Assembly (NCBI GenBank): GCA_018069465.1
Contig: JAGPUW010000022.1
Span: 1 to 64,000 of the forward strand
Length of the DNA stretch: 64,000 nt
Direction of reading: 5' to 3'
Source: Gammaproteobacteria bacterium
Lineage (GTDB): Bacteria; Pseudomonadota; Gammaproteobacteria; Pseudomonadales; Porticoccaceae
The stretch's first letter is position 1; every line of letters starts with the position of its first letter. Shown piece after piece: positions 35,285 to 44,953 of this stretch. The notes below the pieces were generated by a model. The model ran no database searches. It had not been told where the DNA came from and saw nothing but the letters and a program-made list of their open reading frames with translations. The position numbers were made by a program, and so were the translations under genes.

Positions 35285-36412
35285 TCACAGTGGCATTTGG
35301 TTGAGTATCCAGCCGAGTACCAATACTTGAGGCAAGGTGACCAGCGGCAGGAAAAGCGCAATTTTCCACGACTTGGTGAGATCCTTGAGAATCATAATCT
35401 CGGTGTAGTCGGTGGCGATACCCGCCATCAAAAAGGTGAAGCCATTGCCGGGTGCGCCAGCGCGTATCACCAGATCGGCGGCGATGGGAGTCGATCCCTC
35501 GGAGCACACCTCAATGATGGTTGCCGCCACCAGGGTCAACAACAAGCCCATAATCGTCGGGCCAAACAAAGCGCTGTAGGTGTCGAGGGGGACAAAGGCC
35601 CTGACCGCCGTGGCCAGTACCAGACCGAAAAACAACCAGCGAAACACCATGCGCGAATCTTTCAGGCCATCCCACAATAGGGCCCCGATTGTTTGCGGGG
35701 TAAAGCGGGCTTCGGCGAACAGTTTTTTTAATTCGGGCCACACGGCTGGAGCTTGCTGCTGGGCACTGGCATCGGGAGTAGCGGGATTGGCGTTCAACAC
35801 TCCCCTGGCGACGAGTCGGTCAAATATCACGCCACTGATCAAACCAATCAGCAGTGACAAGCCGATATAGAGCAGGGTCCACTTGAGGCCGATCAGGGTC
35901 AGCATAATGATGGTCAGCGACAGAGAGTTCCAGGGACTGGCGATGAGAAAGGCCATCAACTGGCCGAGGCTAGCGCCCTTTTGATAGAGCTTGGTGCCGA
36001 CCATCAAAATACCGTGGCTGCACAAATCGAGCAGCAGACCGGCAAAGGTCGCCCGAGCAATGCCCTTGAAGGTACCGCCCCGACCCAAGGTCGCCATAAT
36101 GAGTTCGCGGGGGATTCGCTCCAGCAGGCCGACAAAGACCACCGCTGCAGCCAAACCCCACCACATTTTATTGATCAGCTCAAAAATGCCGCTGCTCATG
36201 ACAGTGAGCCAGCGGGGCAAGGTATCAGCGTCCGCGAACCAAAAACCCAGTAGATAGCAAATAAGTACGATGCTGCCCGACACCAGCAGTAAATAGTCGC
36301 GCTGGTTTTTTTCACTGGGGCAACAGGAGGTCTCGACCGGCGTTGCACTGCAAGAGGGCTGGCCGGCTTCCGGCGTGGGTTCTGGCTCGGGTTTATTGCA
36401 GCAGCTACTCAT
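35285..36412 (-). CDS. SO_0444-type Cu/Zn efflux permease
   Basis: This 375-residue membrane protein starts with a cysteine-rich tail (CC at 4-5, C20, CC at 30-31), suited to bind soft metal ions. About eight to ten spans follow, including GLLLDLCSHGILMVGTKL, with the DUF318/ArsP-type permease fold, e.g. FLIASPWNSLSLTIIM. Its start overlaps the stop of the CueR-type gene by four bases (ATGA type), so the two are coupled and under one copper-responsive promoter. Copper or zinc export is the family role; here copper is favoured by the regulator. Confidence 0.8.
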   Translation of the reverse strand: MSSCCNKPEPEPTPEAGQPSCSATPVETSCCPSEKNQRDYLLLVSGSIVLICYLLGFWFADADTLPRWLTVMSSGIFELINKMWWGLAAAVVFVGLLERIPRELIMATLGRGGTFKGIARATFAGLLLDLCSHGILMVGTKLYQKGASLGQLMAFLIASPWNSLSLTIIMLTLIGLKWTLLYIGLSLLIGLISGVIFDRLVARGVLNANPATPDASAQQQAPAVWPELKKLFAEARFTPQTIGALLWDGLKDSRMVFRWLFFGLVLATAVRAFVPLDTYSALFGPTIMGLLLTLVAATIIEVCSEGSTPIAADLVIRAGAPGNGFTFLMAGIATDYTEIMILKDLTKSWKIALFLPLVTLPQVLVLGWILNQMPL

Positions 36413-36840
36413 CGATCATTCTCCGTCAAACACTGGCTCTCGACCTGCTCACGCGGGTCCGCCAGGCTGTCGATAATGGCGCAGTCCGGCTCGTCGTTAT
36501 TGGAGCAAGCGCCAACCAGGCTCGCCAACAGGTCGCGGGTTTCGCCAAGTTCACGAATATGGGCATCGACCTCTTCGAGCTTGTCACTCACCAGCTGATG
36601 AACTTCCCCGCTGCGCCGCTGAGGATTCTTATACAGGCCTAACAAAAGCCGACACTGGGCGATATTAAAACCAAATTGTCGGGCCTGGCGAAGGAAGCAG
36701 AGGGTCTTAATGTCGCCGTGATGATAACTGCGATAACCATTGCCCGCGCGTCTGGGCTGGCTAAGCAGCTCAATACTTTCGTAGTAGCGAATGGTTTTTG
36801 CCGACAGGCCGCTGAGTTTAGCTGCCTCGCTGATATTCAT
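36409..36840 (-). CDS. cueR: CueR-type Cu(I)-responsive MerR-family regulator
   Basis: Start at 36840, with GAGGTG eight bases upstream. The 143-residue protein has the MerR HTH (NISEAAKLSGLSAKTIRYY) and the long dimer helix. The metal loop is ACSNNDEPDC, with C112 and C120 at the same numbers as in E. coli CueR, and S77 marks monovalent ion sensing. The C-terminus is longer and has another Cys (ESQC). It should activate the promoter at 36875-36905, driving itself and the overlapping permease gene. Confidence 0.92.
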   Translation of the reverse strand: MNISEAAKLSGLSAKTIRYYESIELLSQPRRAGNGYRSYHHGDIKTLCFLRQARQFGFNIAQCRLLLGLYKNPQRRSGEVHQLVSDKLEEVDAHIRELGETRDLLASLVGACSNNDEPDCAIIDSLADPREQVESQCLTENDR

Positions 36841-36874
36841 ACCACACCTCACCCTTTGGCTTTGATTGAAGCCC

Positions 36875-36905
36875 AATCTAAGCCTTACAGCAAGAGGAAG
36901 GTCAA
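36875..36905 (-). promoter_or_regulatory. CueR-activated promoter with 19-base spacer
   Basis: On the minus strand a -35 TTGACC is followed by 19 bases, TTCCTCTTGCTGTAAGGCT, and a -10 TAGATT. The dyad ACCTTCC ... GTAAGG resembles the E. coli copA CueR box, and the overlong 19-base spacer is the hallmark of MerR-family control. It drives cueR and the permease gene. Confidence 0.88.
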
Positions 36906-37000
36906 GAAAAAAAGGGGAAGGGAGGGTTCACTGCCGCGAAAGAGCGGCGGGGATGATGTTGATCGTGCAGATAAAACCTAAGCAAGGCACAAAAAGTTTA

Positions 37001-37417
37001 TCAAGCGCAATCGAGTATGCGGGTGAACATCTCGATGGATTCCAGCTCAAAACCAGCATGTAGTTTTTTACGCCTGGCCAATTCTCTGACGTCACTGAGG
37101 GTAAACCAGTCGACTTCCAGTAGCTCACTGTGATCAATACGGCCTATCTCGCCCTCAAACAAAGTGCCGTAAACCTTGTGCTGGTAACCCTTGTAAGAGT
37201 AACTGCCGACATCGACCAGCTCGCCCATCGCGGTGTCGAGCTCTTCGTGAATTTCTCGACGCGCAGCCTTAAGCGGCTTTTCGCCCCAGTCGATTCTGCC
37301 ACCGGGCAAACCCCAAATGCCGGTGTTCTCACCACGGACATTATTGTGGACGACCATCAAAAACTCGTCGTTTGATTTAAGGATGCAGCGCGAGGTTCGG
37401 TAATTGTGTGCCTTCAT
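37001..37417 (-). CDS. Nudix hydrolase
   Basis: 138-residue single-domain protein with the Nudix box G..GEKPLKAARREIHEEL (GGRIDWGEKPL..REIHEEL). Members hydrolyse nucleoside-diphosphate-linked substrates with Mg2+. KAHNYRTSRCILKS at the start is reminiscent of MutT-like proteins. Substrate cannot be inferred. It is not linked to any neighbour: the CueR operon lies downstream and the DUF465 gene upstream. Confidence 0.88.
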   Translation of the reverse strand: MKAHNYRTSRCILKSNDEFLMVVHNNVRGENTGIWGLPGGRIDWGEKPLKAARREIHEELDTAMGELVDVGSYSYKGYQHKVYGTLFEGEIGRIDHSELLEVDWFTLSDVRELARRKKLHAGFELESIEMFTRILDCA

Positions 37418-37550
37418 ATTCTTCCCTGTACACCGAGGCCAGCCAGTTCAATGCAGCCCCGATCAATAGGGTCTCCTGAGCCATCTATCGGATTAATGAA
37501 TAAACAGTGGTTTTTAACAGGAAACTAAAATAACAAGTTATTTTTAAAGC

Positions 37551-37578
37551 TGCCGCGACCGGGGTCACAGTCGCGGCA
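37551..37578 (-). terminator. Possible terminator hairpin after the DUF465 gene
   Basis: TGCCGCGAC pairs with GTCGCGGCA around ten bases. On the minus strand it is followed by only GCTTTAAAAA, so the T-run is weak. It lies 63 bases beyond the stop of the DUF465 gene. Confidence 0.45.
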
Positions 37579-37641
37579 AAGCTCGGTGCGGAGCCGATGC
37601 CTGTTATCAATATATCTTAGGGCAGGTGCGGGGAATTCAAG

Positions 37642-37884
37642 CTAAGAGGCTTTTTTGAGCATATCCAGCAATTGATCTTTTAAAGCCAGACGCGTCTTCT
37701 TTCTCTCTTCAAGATGAGCATCTTCACAGTTTTCAACGCCCGTTTCAAAACGGTGAACTTCATGATCAAGTTCATGATATTCGGCGAAAATCTTTGAAAA
37801 ATGCCGATCGCTTATCTTTAGATCGTGAATTAAGTTTTTGTATTCAGGCAGCTCGTGCAGTAAATCGTGTTTTTCTAATGGCAT
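37642..37884 (-). CDS. DUF465 / YdcH-like small protein
   Basis: Soluble, 80-residue, strongly helical and charged, with PEYKNLIHDLKISDRHFSKI and DEVHR-like segments that match the DUF465 family (YdcH). The function is not established. A GGAGAG precedes the ATG. It is monocistronic between the Nudix gene and a divergent CoA-transferase gene. Confidence 0.88.
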   Translation of the reverse strand: MPLEKHDLLHELPEYKNLIHDLKISDRHFSKIFAEYHELDHEVHRFETGVENCEDAHLEERKKTRLALKDQLLDMLKKAS

Positions 37885-38155
37885 TAATCAACTCTCCTTT
37901 GATGTTTTTTCATTTTCCCACAGCTTGTTAAAACGAGCCATGACACATATCAAGCGCTGTCGGGGAGTTGAGCCTGACTTGCGGCAACGACGCTCATCAG
38001 GGTTTTGAGATCTGCCCTTTAAATTATCATTGCACTGTAAACACCTGCGCAAAACACAATTGTAAAAAACGCCTATTTAGTATCTTATGTGCGCCAATTA
38101 ACCCTTTAAAAACACGCATCCAACAACTAACACAGACCAATAAGGAGCACCCCTG

Positions 38156-39382
38156 ATGACAGACACAGATGCTTTACTGAGCGGCATTAAAGTACTGGAA
38201 ATAGCCACCTTCGTCTTCGGCCCCGGTTGCGGCGCCATCCTCTCGGACTTTGGCGCCAATGTGATTAAAGTCGAGTCCCCGGGTCTTGGCGATCCTCTGC
38301 GCCACTCCCATAAATCACCGCCGTTTATGAAGCTGGATTTCGCCTACCCCTGGCAGCAGGACAATCGCAATAAACGCAGTCTTGCTCTCGACCTGAAAAC
38401 CGATGAGGGCCGAGAAGTGCTGTTAAAACTGGTGCGCGAGGCCGACGTACTGATCACCAACTTCCCCCCCCATGTGCTGGAACGCCTTAAAATACGCTAC
38501 GAAGATCTCTTCCCTGAAAACGATCAACTCATTTACGGGCAAATCACCGGCTACGGCGAAAAGGGCGATGATGCCAATACGCCCGGCTTCGATGGCAACG
38601 CCTATTGGGCCCGCACCGGTTTGATGGATGCCGTGCGCACCCGCTTCGGCGAGCCCGCCATGCCCGCGCCCGCGATGGGCGACCACCCCAGCGCCATGAC
38701 CATGTATGCCGGCATTATGACCGGTCTGTTTAAACGCGAGCGTACGGGCCAGGGCAGCAAGATCAGCACCAGTCTGATGGCCAACGGCCTGTGGGCCGCA
38801 GCCAGCGGCCTGTCGGGTATTTTGGCGGGCACCAAGCCCTACCGCCGCCTCGACCCCGCCTCCCCGGGCAGTGCGCTGGTGAATTACTACGGCACAGCCG
38901 ATGAGCGCTGGCTTTCGTTGATCGTTATTCAGGATGAGAAACTCTGGCCCGGCTTTCTTAAAGCCGTCGAGCGCCCAGACCTGAACGACGACCCTCGCTT
39001 TGCCAACGTCGCCGGACGCTTCAAACACGCCAAAGAGCTGGGCGCGATACTCAGTGATATTTTTAAAACCCGAAACTGCGACGAGTGGCGGGAGCGCTTG
39101 CGCGACAACAAAATCACCTTTAGCGTGGTCGCCACTTTTGAAGATGTGATCGATGATGCCCAAGCTCTGGATAACGACATGTTTATTGATGTTGAGGGCC
39201 ATAACTTTGGCCGCGGTCAGGCCGTCAACAGCCCCTTTTGGGTCAGTGGCTCCGATAAAGTCAGCGCCCATCTCGGCTCGGAGCTAGGCGCCGATGGTCC
39301 GGCCATATTGAAGGAATTAGGCTATAGCGAAAGTCAGATAGCGGCGTTTACCGAACAGGGTGTGATTGAAAGCCAGGGCTGA
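38156..39382 (+). CDS. Family III CoA-transferase (CaiB/BaiF)
   Basis: 408 residues. It has the N-terminal GIKVLEIATFVFGPGCGAIL, then DFGANVIKVESP, and LALDLKTDEGREVLLKL. The expected catalytic Asp is in PAMGDHPSAMTMYAG. It should exchange CoA between carboxylates. The start ATG follows AAGGAGCACCCCTG. It stands away from the 14-22 kb cluster, with no enzyme neighbour, so its substrate is unclear. Confidence 0.92.
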   Translation: MTDTDALLSGIKVLEIATFVFGPGCGAILSDFGANVIKVESPGLGDPLRHSHKSPPFMKLDFAYPWQQDNRNKRSLALDLKTDEGREVLLKLVREADVLITNFPPHVLERLKIRYEDLFPENDQLIYGQITGYGEKGDDANTPGFDGNAYWARTGLMDAVRTRFGEPAMPAPAMGDHPSAMTMYAGIMTGLFKRERTGQGSKISTSLMANGLWAAASGLSGILAGTKPYRRLDPASPGSALVNYYGTADERWLSLIVIQDEKLWPGFLKAVERPDLNDDPRFANVAGRFKHAKELGAILSDIFKTRNCDEWRERLRDNKITFSVVATFEDVIDDAQALDNDMFIDVEGHNFGRGQAVNSPFWVSGSDKVSAHLGSELGADGPAILKELGYSESQIAAFTEQGVIESQG

Positions 39383-39392
39383 TTGCGAACCT

Positions 39393-39413
39393 GGGCTAAC
39401 TGACAGTTAGCCC
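39393..39413. terminator. Hairpin between convergent genes
   Basis: GGGCTAACT (39393-39401), three-base loop GAC, AGTTAGCCC (39405-39413). It lies between the stops of the CoA-transferase (plus) and recJ (minus) genes. No T-run, so termination is likely but not shown. Confidence 0.55.
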
Positions 39414-39436
39414 AAATAGGTAAGGAGAAAACGCGG

Positions 39437-41194
39437 CTAAACCAGCAAATGCTCAACCATCAACTGCAGAGACTCGCGCCCGCGAAAACGATTGATATCG
39501 AGGCGAAATACGGCGGATAGCTGTTCGGGCACAACGGGCGCACTGCCTTCTTCCACGGTGTTGAAGGCAATGGCGTCGACCATTTGCTCACTGGAGGGGC
39601 CATAGCTCAGCACCAGCTTCAGGTGTTTGCCACCGACCACGCGGTGTTGCACCACAGTGAAATCGCCGTAAAAGCAGGGCTCGGGGAAATGCTGCCCCCA
39701 GGGGCCGCCATCGCGTAACTGCTGAGCCACATCAAGATTGAAATCATCCGCCGCAAGTTCACCATCGGTGAGCACTTCGGCCTCTAAATTTTCGGGTGCC
39801 AACTGGCGCCTCACCTCCTCATCAAAGGCGGCGGCAAAAACCGGAAACTGTGCCTTTTTTAACGACAGCCCGGCGGCCATCGCATGGCCGCCAAAACGAT
39901 CGAGCAGGCCCGGATGGCGACTGGCGATAGCATCGAAAGCGTCGCGAATATGGAACCCGGGGATGGAGCGCGCCGAGCCTTTCAGCTCATCATCGCCCCC
40001 CTCGGCAAAGGCAACCACCGGGCGGTGCAACTTGTCTTTAATGCGCGAGGCCAGCAGGCCGACCACGCCCTGATGCCAGCCCTGATCGTAGAGGCAAACG
40101 CCCCAGGGCATGTTGTCGGCATCAAAATTAAGTTCGGCCAACAGCGCCAGCGCTTCACTTTGCATATCGGCCTCGATCAAACGACGATCGCGATTTAACT
40201 CGTCGAGCTGCAGGGCAAGTTGTTTCGCCTCGGCGGGGTCTTCACTGAGCAGGCAGCGAATGCCCACTGCCATGTCGTCCAAACGGCCCGCCGCGTTGAG
40301 GCGCGGACCCACGGTAAAACCGAGGTCGGAGGCCACCAACCACTGCCTGTCTTTATTGGCCAGCTCAAGCAGAGCGAGGATACCGGCTCGCGCCCGACCC
40401 GCGCGAATACGCCGCAGGCCTTCGTTAACGAGTACTCGGTTGGTTTTATCCAGCGGCACCACGTCGGCGACAGTGCCGAGGGCCACCAAATCGAGCCAGT
40501 CGGCCATGTTCGGCTCGACCAGACTGGCCTCCTCAAACCAATGCTGCTCTCGCAGGCGCGCCCGCAGGGCACTCAATAAATAAAACACCACGCCGACACC
40601 GGCAAGATTTTTACTACTGAAAGCACAGTCGGGCTGGTGGGGATTGACGATGGCATCGGCGGCGGGCAGTTCAGCACCGGGCAGGTGATGATCGGTCACC
40701 AGCACTTTAATACCCGCTGCCTGGGCTGCGAGCACGCCACTTATGCTGGAAATACCGTTATCGACGGTGACGATAAGATCGGGGCTGCTCTGCTCGGCAA
40801 GAGCGACAATTTCAGGGGTGAGTCCGTAACCGTAGTCAAAGCGATTGGGCACCAAAAAGTCGACCTGCTTGAAGCCGAAGGCGCGCAGTACCAGCACCGC
40901 TAAAGTGGTGCTGGTCGCACCATCGGCATCAAAGTCACCGACAATCAGTACTGATTGATCTTCACGCAGGGCCGTACAGAGTAAATCGAGGGCGGCATCG
41001 AGGCCGCGCAAAGCATCGGGGCGAGGTAATTCAGCCAGTTTTAACGACAGCTCCTGCTGAGTGAACACACCGCGCCCGGCATACACCCGCTGCAATAGCG
41101 CGGGCATGGCGGGGTCAAAACTGAGGCCGCTTAAATCCGCTTCGCGATAGCGAACCAGCGGTGACTGGCCAGTGACGAGCGTCGACTTGCTCAT
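39437..41194 (-). CDS. recJ: Single-stranded-DNA exonuclease RecJ
   Basis: DHH-family 5'-3' exonuclease of recombination and mismatch repair. Residues hold LIVGDFDADGATSTTLAVL with the DHH-type aspartates, VTVDNGISS, VTDHHLPG, and a DHHA1-like GGHAMAAGLSL near the end. The ATG at 41194 starts MSKSTLVTGQSP; a longer frame overlapping thrC is not used. Product about 585 residues. It follows the thrC stop by four bases, so it belongs to the hom-thrC transcript. Confidence 0.94.
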   Translation of the reverse strand: MSKSTLVTGQSPLVRYREADLSGLSFDPAMPALLQRVYAGRGVFTQQELSLKLAELPRPDALRGLDAALDLLCTALREDQSVLIVGDFDADGATSTTLAVLVLRAFGFKQVDFLVPNRFDYGYGLTPEIVALAEQSSPDLIVTVDNGISSISGVLAAQAAGIKVLVTDHHLPGAELPAADAIVNPHQPDCAFSSKNLAGVGVVFYLLSALRARLREQHWFEEASLVEPNMADWLDLVALGTVADVVPLDKTNRVLVNEGLRRIRAGRARAGILALLELANKDRQWLVASDLGFTVGPRLNAAGRLDDMAVGIRCLLSEDPAEAKQLALQLDELNRDRRLIEADMQSEALALLAELNFDADNMPWGVCLYDQGWHQGVVGLLASRIKDKLHRPVVAFAEGGDDELKGSARSIPGFHIRDAFDAIASRHPGLLDRFGGHAMAAGLSLKKAQFPVFAAAFDEEVRRQLAPENLEAEVLTDGELAADDFNLDVAQQLRDGGPWGQHFPEPCFYGDFTVVQHRVVGGKHLKLVLSYGPSSEQMVDAIAFNTVEEGSAPVVPEQLSAVFRLDINRFRGRESLQLMVEHLLV

Positions 41195-41198
41195 CGCC

Positions 41199-42599
41199 CT
41201 AAACGGTAATATTGGCCGCCATAAAGGCCTGCACTCTGGCGAGGTCATTGGCCTCGACGTGATAGCGCTCTTCGCGCGCAAAGAGGTCGGCCATATGGTG
41301 GGGTAAAGCTGGGGCCTGGGGATAACCGGCCTGCATCACCGCATCGGGAAACTTCGCCGGGTGAGCCGTGGCGAGACAGATCATCGGTGTTGCCGATGAA
41401 GTACGACATTTTCGACCCGCCTGCAGACCAATGGCCGAGTGGGGGTCGAGCAGGTAATCGCTAGCCTCGTACTCATCGCGAATCACTTTCAGGGTCTCAT
41501 CATCGTCGAGGCGATAAGAGCTAAAGACTTTGCGCGCCTGTGCCAGCGCTGCGGGGTCGAGTTCACTGGTACTACCGGCACTTAAAGAGGCCATCAAACT
41601 ATCGATAGCGGCACCGTCTTTGCCGTAGAGGTCAAACAACAAGCGCTCGAAATTGCTCGAGGCCATAATGTCCATGCTCGGCGACAAGCTGTGCTCAATG
41701 GGCTTTTTACTGTGGTCATTAGCGCTGATGCAGCGGTGGAGAATATCGTTGGCATTGGTGCCGATCACCAACTGCTCAACCGGCAAACCCATGCCTCGGG
41801 CCAGGTAACCGGCAAAAATATCACCAAAGTTGCCCGTCGGCACGGCGAATGACACGGGCCGATGGGGGCCGCCAACCGATAAGGCAGCCCAAAAATAATA
41901 GACAATCTGGGCCATAATCCGCGCCCAGTTGATGGAATTAACGGCCACTAACTGGCGATCTTCGGGCAGAAAAGACTGGTCGCCAAAACTGGCTTTGACC
42001 ATATTCTGACAATCGTCAAAATTACCTTCGACGGCGATGTTGTGGATATTGTCGCTCAACACCGTGGTCATCTGTCGACGCTGCACGTCGGATACCCGCC
42101 CGTGGGGGTGGAGGATGAAAATATCGATATTCTTACAGCGGCGGCAGCCCTCGATGGCCGCAGAACCGGTATCGCCCGAGGTGGCACCCATGATGACCAC
42201 TTTCTGCCCGCGCTTGTCGAGAATGTAGTCGAGCAGATGACCGAGAAACTGCAGGGCGAAGTCTTTAAACGCTAACGTAGGGCCATGAAACAGTTCGAGT
42301 ATCCACTCGTTGTGGCCGCTCTGTACCAACGGCGCAATGGCGCGGTGGCGAAAGTCGCTGTAAGACGCATCAATAATGCCCTTCAAATCGGCGGCGGGAA
42401 TAACACCATCCACAAAGGGCGAAATCACTTTAAGGGCCAGCTCGTTGTAGGGCAGGCCCGCCCATGAGGCGATTTCTTCGCGGCTAAACTGGGGCAGAGT
42501 TTGTGGCACAAACAAACCGCCATCGGGTGCCAGGCCCGTCAGTACCACCTCTTCAAATGACAGAGCGGGGGCCTGACCACGAGTGCTGATATATTTCAC
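41199..42599 (-). CDS. thrC: Threonine synthase
   Basis: PLP enzyme making threonine from O-phosphohomoserine. The PLP Lys is in GPTLAFKDFALQFL; ATSGDTGSAAIEG and PTGNFGDIFAGYLARGMGLP are also present. 466 residues, the usual length for the gammaproteobacterial type. It starts at GTG with AAGG nine bases upstream. It follows hom by 75 bases on the same strand. Confidence 0.94.
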   Translation of the reverse strand: MKYISTRGQAPALSFEEVVLTGLAPDGGLFVPQTLPQFSREEIASWAGLPYNELALKVISPFVDGVIPAADLKGIIDASYSDFRHRAIAPLVQSGHNEWILELFHGPTLAFKDFALQFLGHLLDYILDKRGQKVVIMGATSGDTGSAAIEGCRRCKNIDIFILHPHGRVSDVQRRQMTTVLSDNIHNIAVEGNFDDCQNMVKASFGDQSFLPEDRQLVAVNSINWARIMAQIVYYFWAALSVGGPHRPVSFAVPTGNFGDIFAGYLARGMGLPVEQLVIGTNANDILHRCISANDHSKKPIEHSLSPSMDIMASSNFERLLFDLYGKDGAAIDSLMASLSAGSTSELDPAALAQARKVFSSYRLDDDETLKVIRDEYEASDYLLDPHSAIGLQAGRKCRTSSATPMICLATAHPAKFPDAVMQAGYPQAPALPHHMADLFAREERYHVEANDLARVQAFMAANITV

Positions 42600-42674
42600 G
42601 TTTTAACCTTCTACAGAATGGTTTAGAGCGGCGTTATTCAAAATGCGTTGCGCTATAAACGCCGCTGCTATTAT

Positions 42675-43982
42675 TTATGTATCGAGACTTTCCAGGCGGA
42701 TTTTTACCACCGTGCCATTGACCGATGCCAGGGCTTCAATTTCCTCCACCGCATCGCGCAGGTTTTGCTCGCGGGTGGTATTGGTGAGCATAATCAGCGG
42801 CACATCAGTGGCACCGGAGCGGGGTTCTTTCTGAATAATAGCCTCGATACTGATGCCGCGCTGACTCATGATTTGGGCCACGCTGGACAGGACTCCGGGC
42901 TGATCGAGCACCGATGCCCGCAAATAGTAGGCCGTCTCAATTTCACCGATATCGAGCACACCGGGATCGACAATCGCCGCGCTAGAGAAACCCAGCGCCG
43001 GTACACGGCTCTCGACAGGGGCCGCCAAACTGCGCGCCACATCGACAATATCGGCCACCACGGCTGAGGCCGTCGGCTCGGCACCGGCACCGGCACCGTA
43101 GTACAAAGTGGGGCCAACGGCATCGCCCTTGACCATCACCGCATTCATCACCCCATTGACCTGGGCGATTAACTGGCGCTCGGGGATTAAAGTGGGGTGC
43201 ACTCGCAGCTCAACGCCATCTTCGCGCTGTTTAGCGATGCCCAAATGTTTGATGCGATAACCCAGCTCCTGAGCGTAAACCACGTCTTCGGGCTGAATCT
43301 CGGTGATACCCTCGGTAAAGACCGCGTCAAAACGCAGGGGCATGCCAAAGGCGATGGAGGCCAGAATCACCAGCTTGTGAGCCGCGTCAGTGCCCTCTAC
43401 ATCAAAGGCGGGATCGGCCTCGGCGTAACCCAGCTGCTGAGCCTCGGCCAGCACATCGGCGAAGTCACGGCCCTTGTCGCGCATTTCGGTAAGAATAAAA
43501 TTGCCGGTGCCATTGATAATACCGGCCAACCATTCGATTTTATTTGCCGACAGGCCCTCGCGCAGCGCTTTGATAATGGGAATGCCACCGGCGACACCGG
43601 CTTCGTAAGCGACACAAACGCCCTGCTTTTCGGCGGCGGCGAAAATCTCGTTACCGTATTCAGCAATCAGCGCTTTATTGGCGGTGACAACATGCTTCCC
43701 ATTGGCGATAGCCTGCAGCACCAGCTCTTTAGCGGTGGTGGTGCCGCCGATCAACTCGACAATAATATCCACATCGGGGCGACTGGTGAGGGCGAAGACG
43801 TCTCTCTCGACCACGACCTGAGAGGTATCGCAACTGGCATTGTCACGACGGGCACCGACTACCGACACCTGAATATCACAACCGGCACGTGCATTGATCA
43901 ACGCGGCATTACGAGCCAGCACATTAAAAGTACCGCTACCAACGGTACCCAGACCACAAATCCCAATATTGACTGACTTCAA
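42675..43982 (-). CDS. hom: Homoserine dehydrogenase
   Basis: 435-residue monofunctional enzyme. NAD(P) loop ICGLGTVGSGTFNVL, then AGVAGGIPIIKALREG and INGTGNFILTEM, and a C-terminal ACT domain YYLRASVLDQPGVLSSVAQI that suggests threonine feedback. It makes homoserine from aspartate semialdehyde. It starts at TTG, with GAGAG close upstream. It lies between dsbC and thrC. Confidence 0.95.
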   Translation of the reverse strand: MKSVNIGICGLGTVGSGTFNVLARNAALINARAGCDIQVSVVGARRDNASCDTSQVVVERDVFALTSRPDVDIIVELIGGTTTAKELVLQAIANGKHVVTANKALIAEYGNEIFAAAEKQGVCVAYEAGVAGGIPIIKALREGLSANKIEWLAGIINGTGNFILTEMRDKGRDFADVLAEAQQLGYAEADPAFDVEGTDAAHKLVILASIAFGMPLRFDAVFTEGITEIQPEDVVYAQELGYRIKHLGIAKQREDGVELRVHPTLIPERQLIAQVNGVMNAVMVKGDAVGPTLYYGAGAGAEPTASAVVADIVDVARSLAAPVESRVPALGFSSAAIVDPGVLDIGEIETAYYLRASVLDQPGVLSSVAQIMSQRGISIEAIIQKEPRSGATDVPLIMLTNTTREQNLRDAVEEIEALASVNGTVVKIRLESLDT

Positions 43983-44042
43983 AGCGCTCTCACAGGTAGA
44001 TAAGAAAAAAGAGGGCCACCTTAATGGCGGCCATGCCGAGTG

Positions 44043-44873
44043 TCAACGGGTGGTCGAAGCCTGCTGATTATTGATGCCCAGTACACGCGCCATATCGGCC
44101 GCAGGGCGATAGCCGGGCAGTAAAGAGCCATCGGCCAGCACAATGGCCGGGGTGCCGTTAACACCCATTTGCTGGCCCAATTCATACTGTTTGGCAACGG
44201 GGTTGTCGTCACAAAAGTTAGTATCGACATGCTCACCATTTTTCATGGCCGTCAGTGCAGTGCGAGGATCTTCGGCACACCATGCTGAAGCTATTTTATG
44301 GTGGGATGCCGAACCCAAACCGGCTCGCGGGAAAGCCATGTAGCGCACTTCAATGCCCATGGCGTTAAGCTCGGGCACTTCTTTGTGCAATTTCCGGCAA
44401 TAGCCACAATCGACATCGGTAAACACATTAATCACGCCCTTTACCTCTGCCGTCGGCGAGAAGACAATCATTTCATCCAGTGGGATTTCCGCCAGTAGAT
44501 CTTTGCGCACCGCCGTTAAGGCCTGCTCTTTAAGATTGATAAAGCGGCCTTTGCCGACCTGATAAAGATCGCCATCAAAAAAGAACTCGCCATCATTGTA
44601 GACAAAGAGCATGGGGCCATTTTCGACCTGTATCATCGCGATACCGGGGATGGGGCTGGCCTCAATATCACCATAGTTTAGATCCGGGCGAGCGGAGCGC
44701 AGGGTGGCCATAATGCGCGCTTTGCGCTCGCTGCTCACCTCAGTGGCGCTACTACTGGGCTCTGCTGCCCACAGGGGCTGCGCCACGCAAGCGATGATTA
44801 TGCTGACCAGGGCAAGCCATTTCAGCCTTATTGGCTGACGGGGATTGGCATCGTATCGAAGAACTTTATACAT
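44043..44873 (-). CDS. dsbC: Thiol:disulfide interchange protein DsbC
   Basis: Periplasmic disulfide isomerase of about 276 residues. A signal peptide runs to about residue 37 (CVAQPLWA). The active site is CGYC in DVDCGYCRKLH, in a thioredoxin fold after an N-terminal dimer domain; a second Cys pair (WCAEDP, NFCDDN) is also conserved. ATG at 44873 has GGAG nine bases upstream; a GTG start five codons earlier is less likely. Between xerD and hom, the common order in pseudomonads. Confidence 0.93.
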   Translation of the reverse strand: MYKVLRYDANPRQPIRLKWLALVSIIIACVAQPLWAAEPSSSATEVSSERKARIMATLRSARPDLNYGDIEASPIPGIAMIQVENGPMLFVYNDGEFFFDGDLYQVGKGRFINLKEQALTAVRKDLLAEIPLDEMIVFSPTAEVKGVINVFTDVDCGYCRKLHKEVPELNAMGIEVRYMAFPRAGLGSASHHKIASAWCAEDPRTALTAMKNGEHVDTNFCDDNPVAKQYELGQQMGVNGTPAIVLADGSLLPGYRPAADMARVLGINNQQASTTR

Positions 44874-44953
44874 AAACAAAAACTCCACTACTCATTACTA
44901 AAGACAGTTATTGGAACACATTGCCGGCAGTCTGTTCCCAGGCGCAACGACAA

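Noticed and set aside
38423-39271. 282-codon minus-strand frame inside the CoA-transferase gene
   Set aside because: It is the antisense shadow of a well-supported gene with family motifs on the plus strand.
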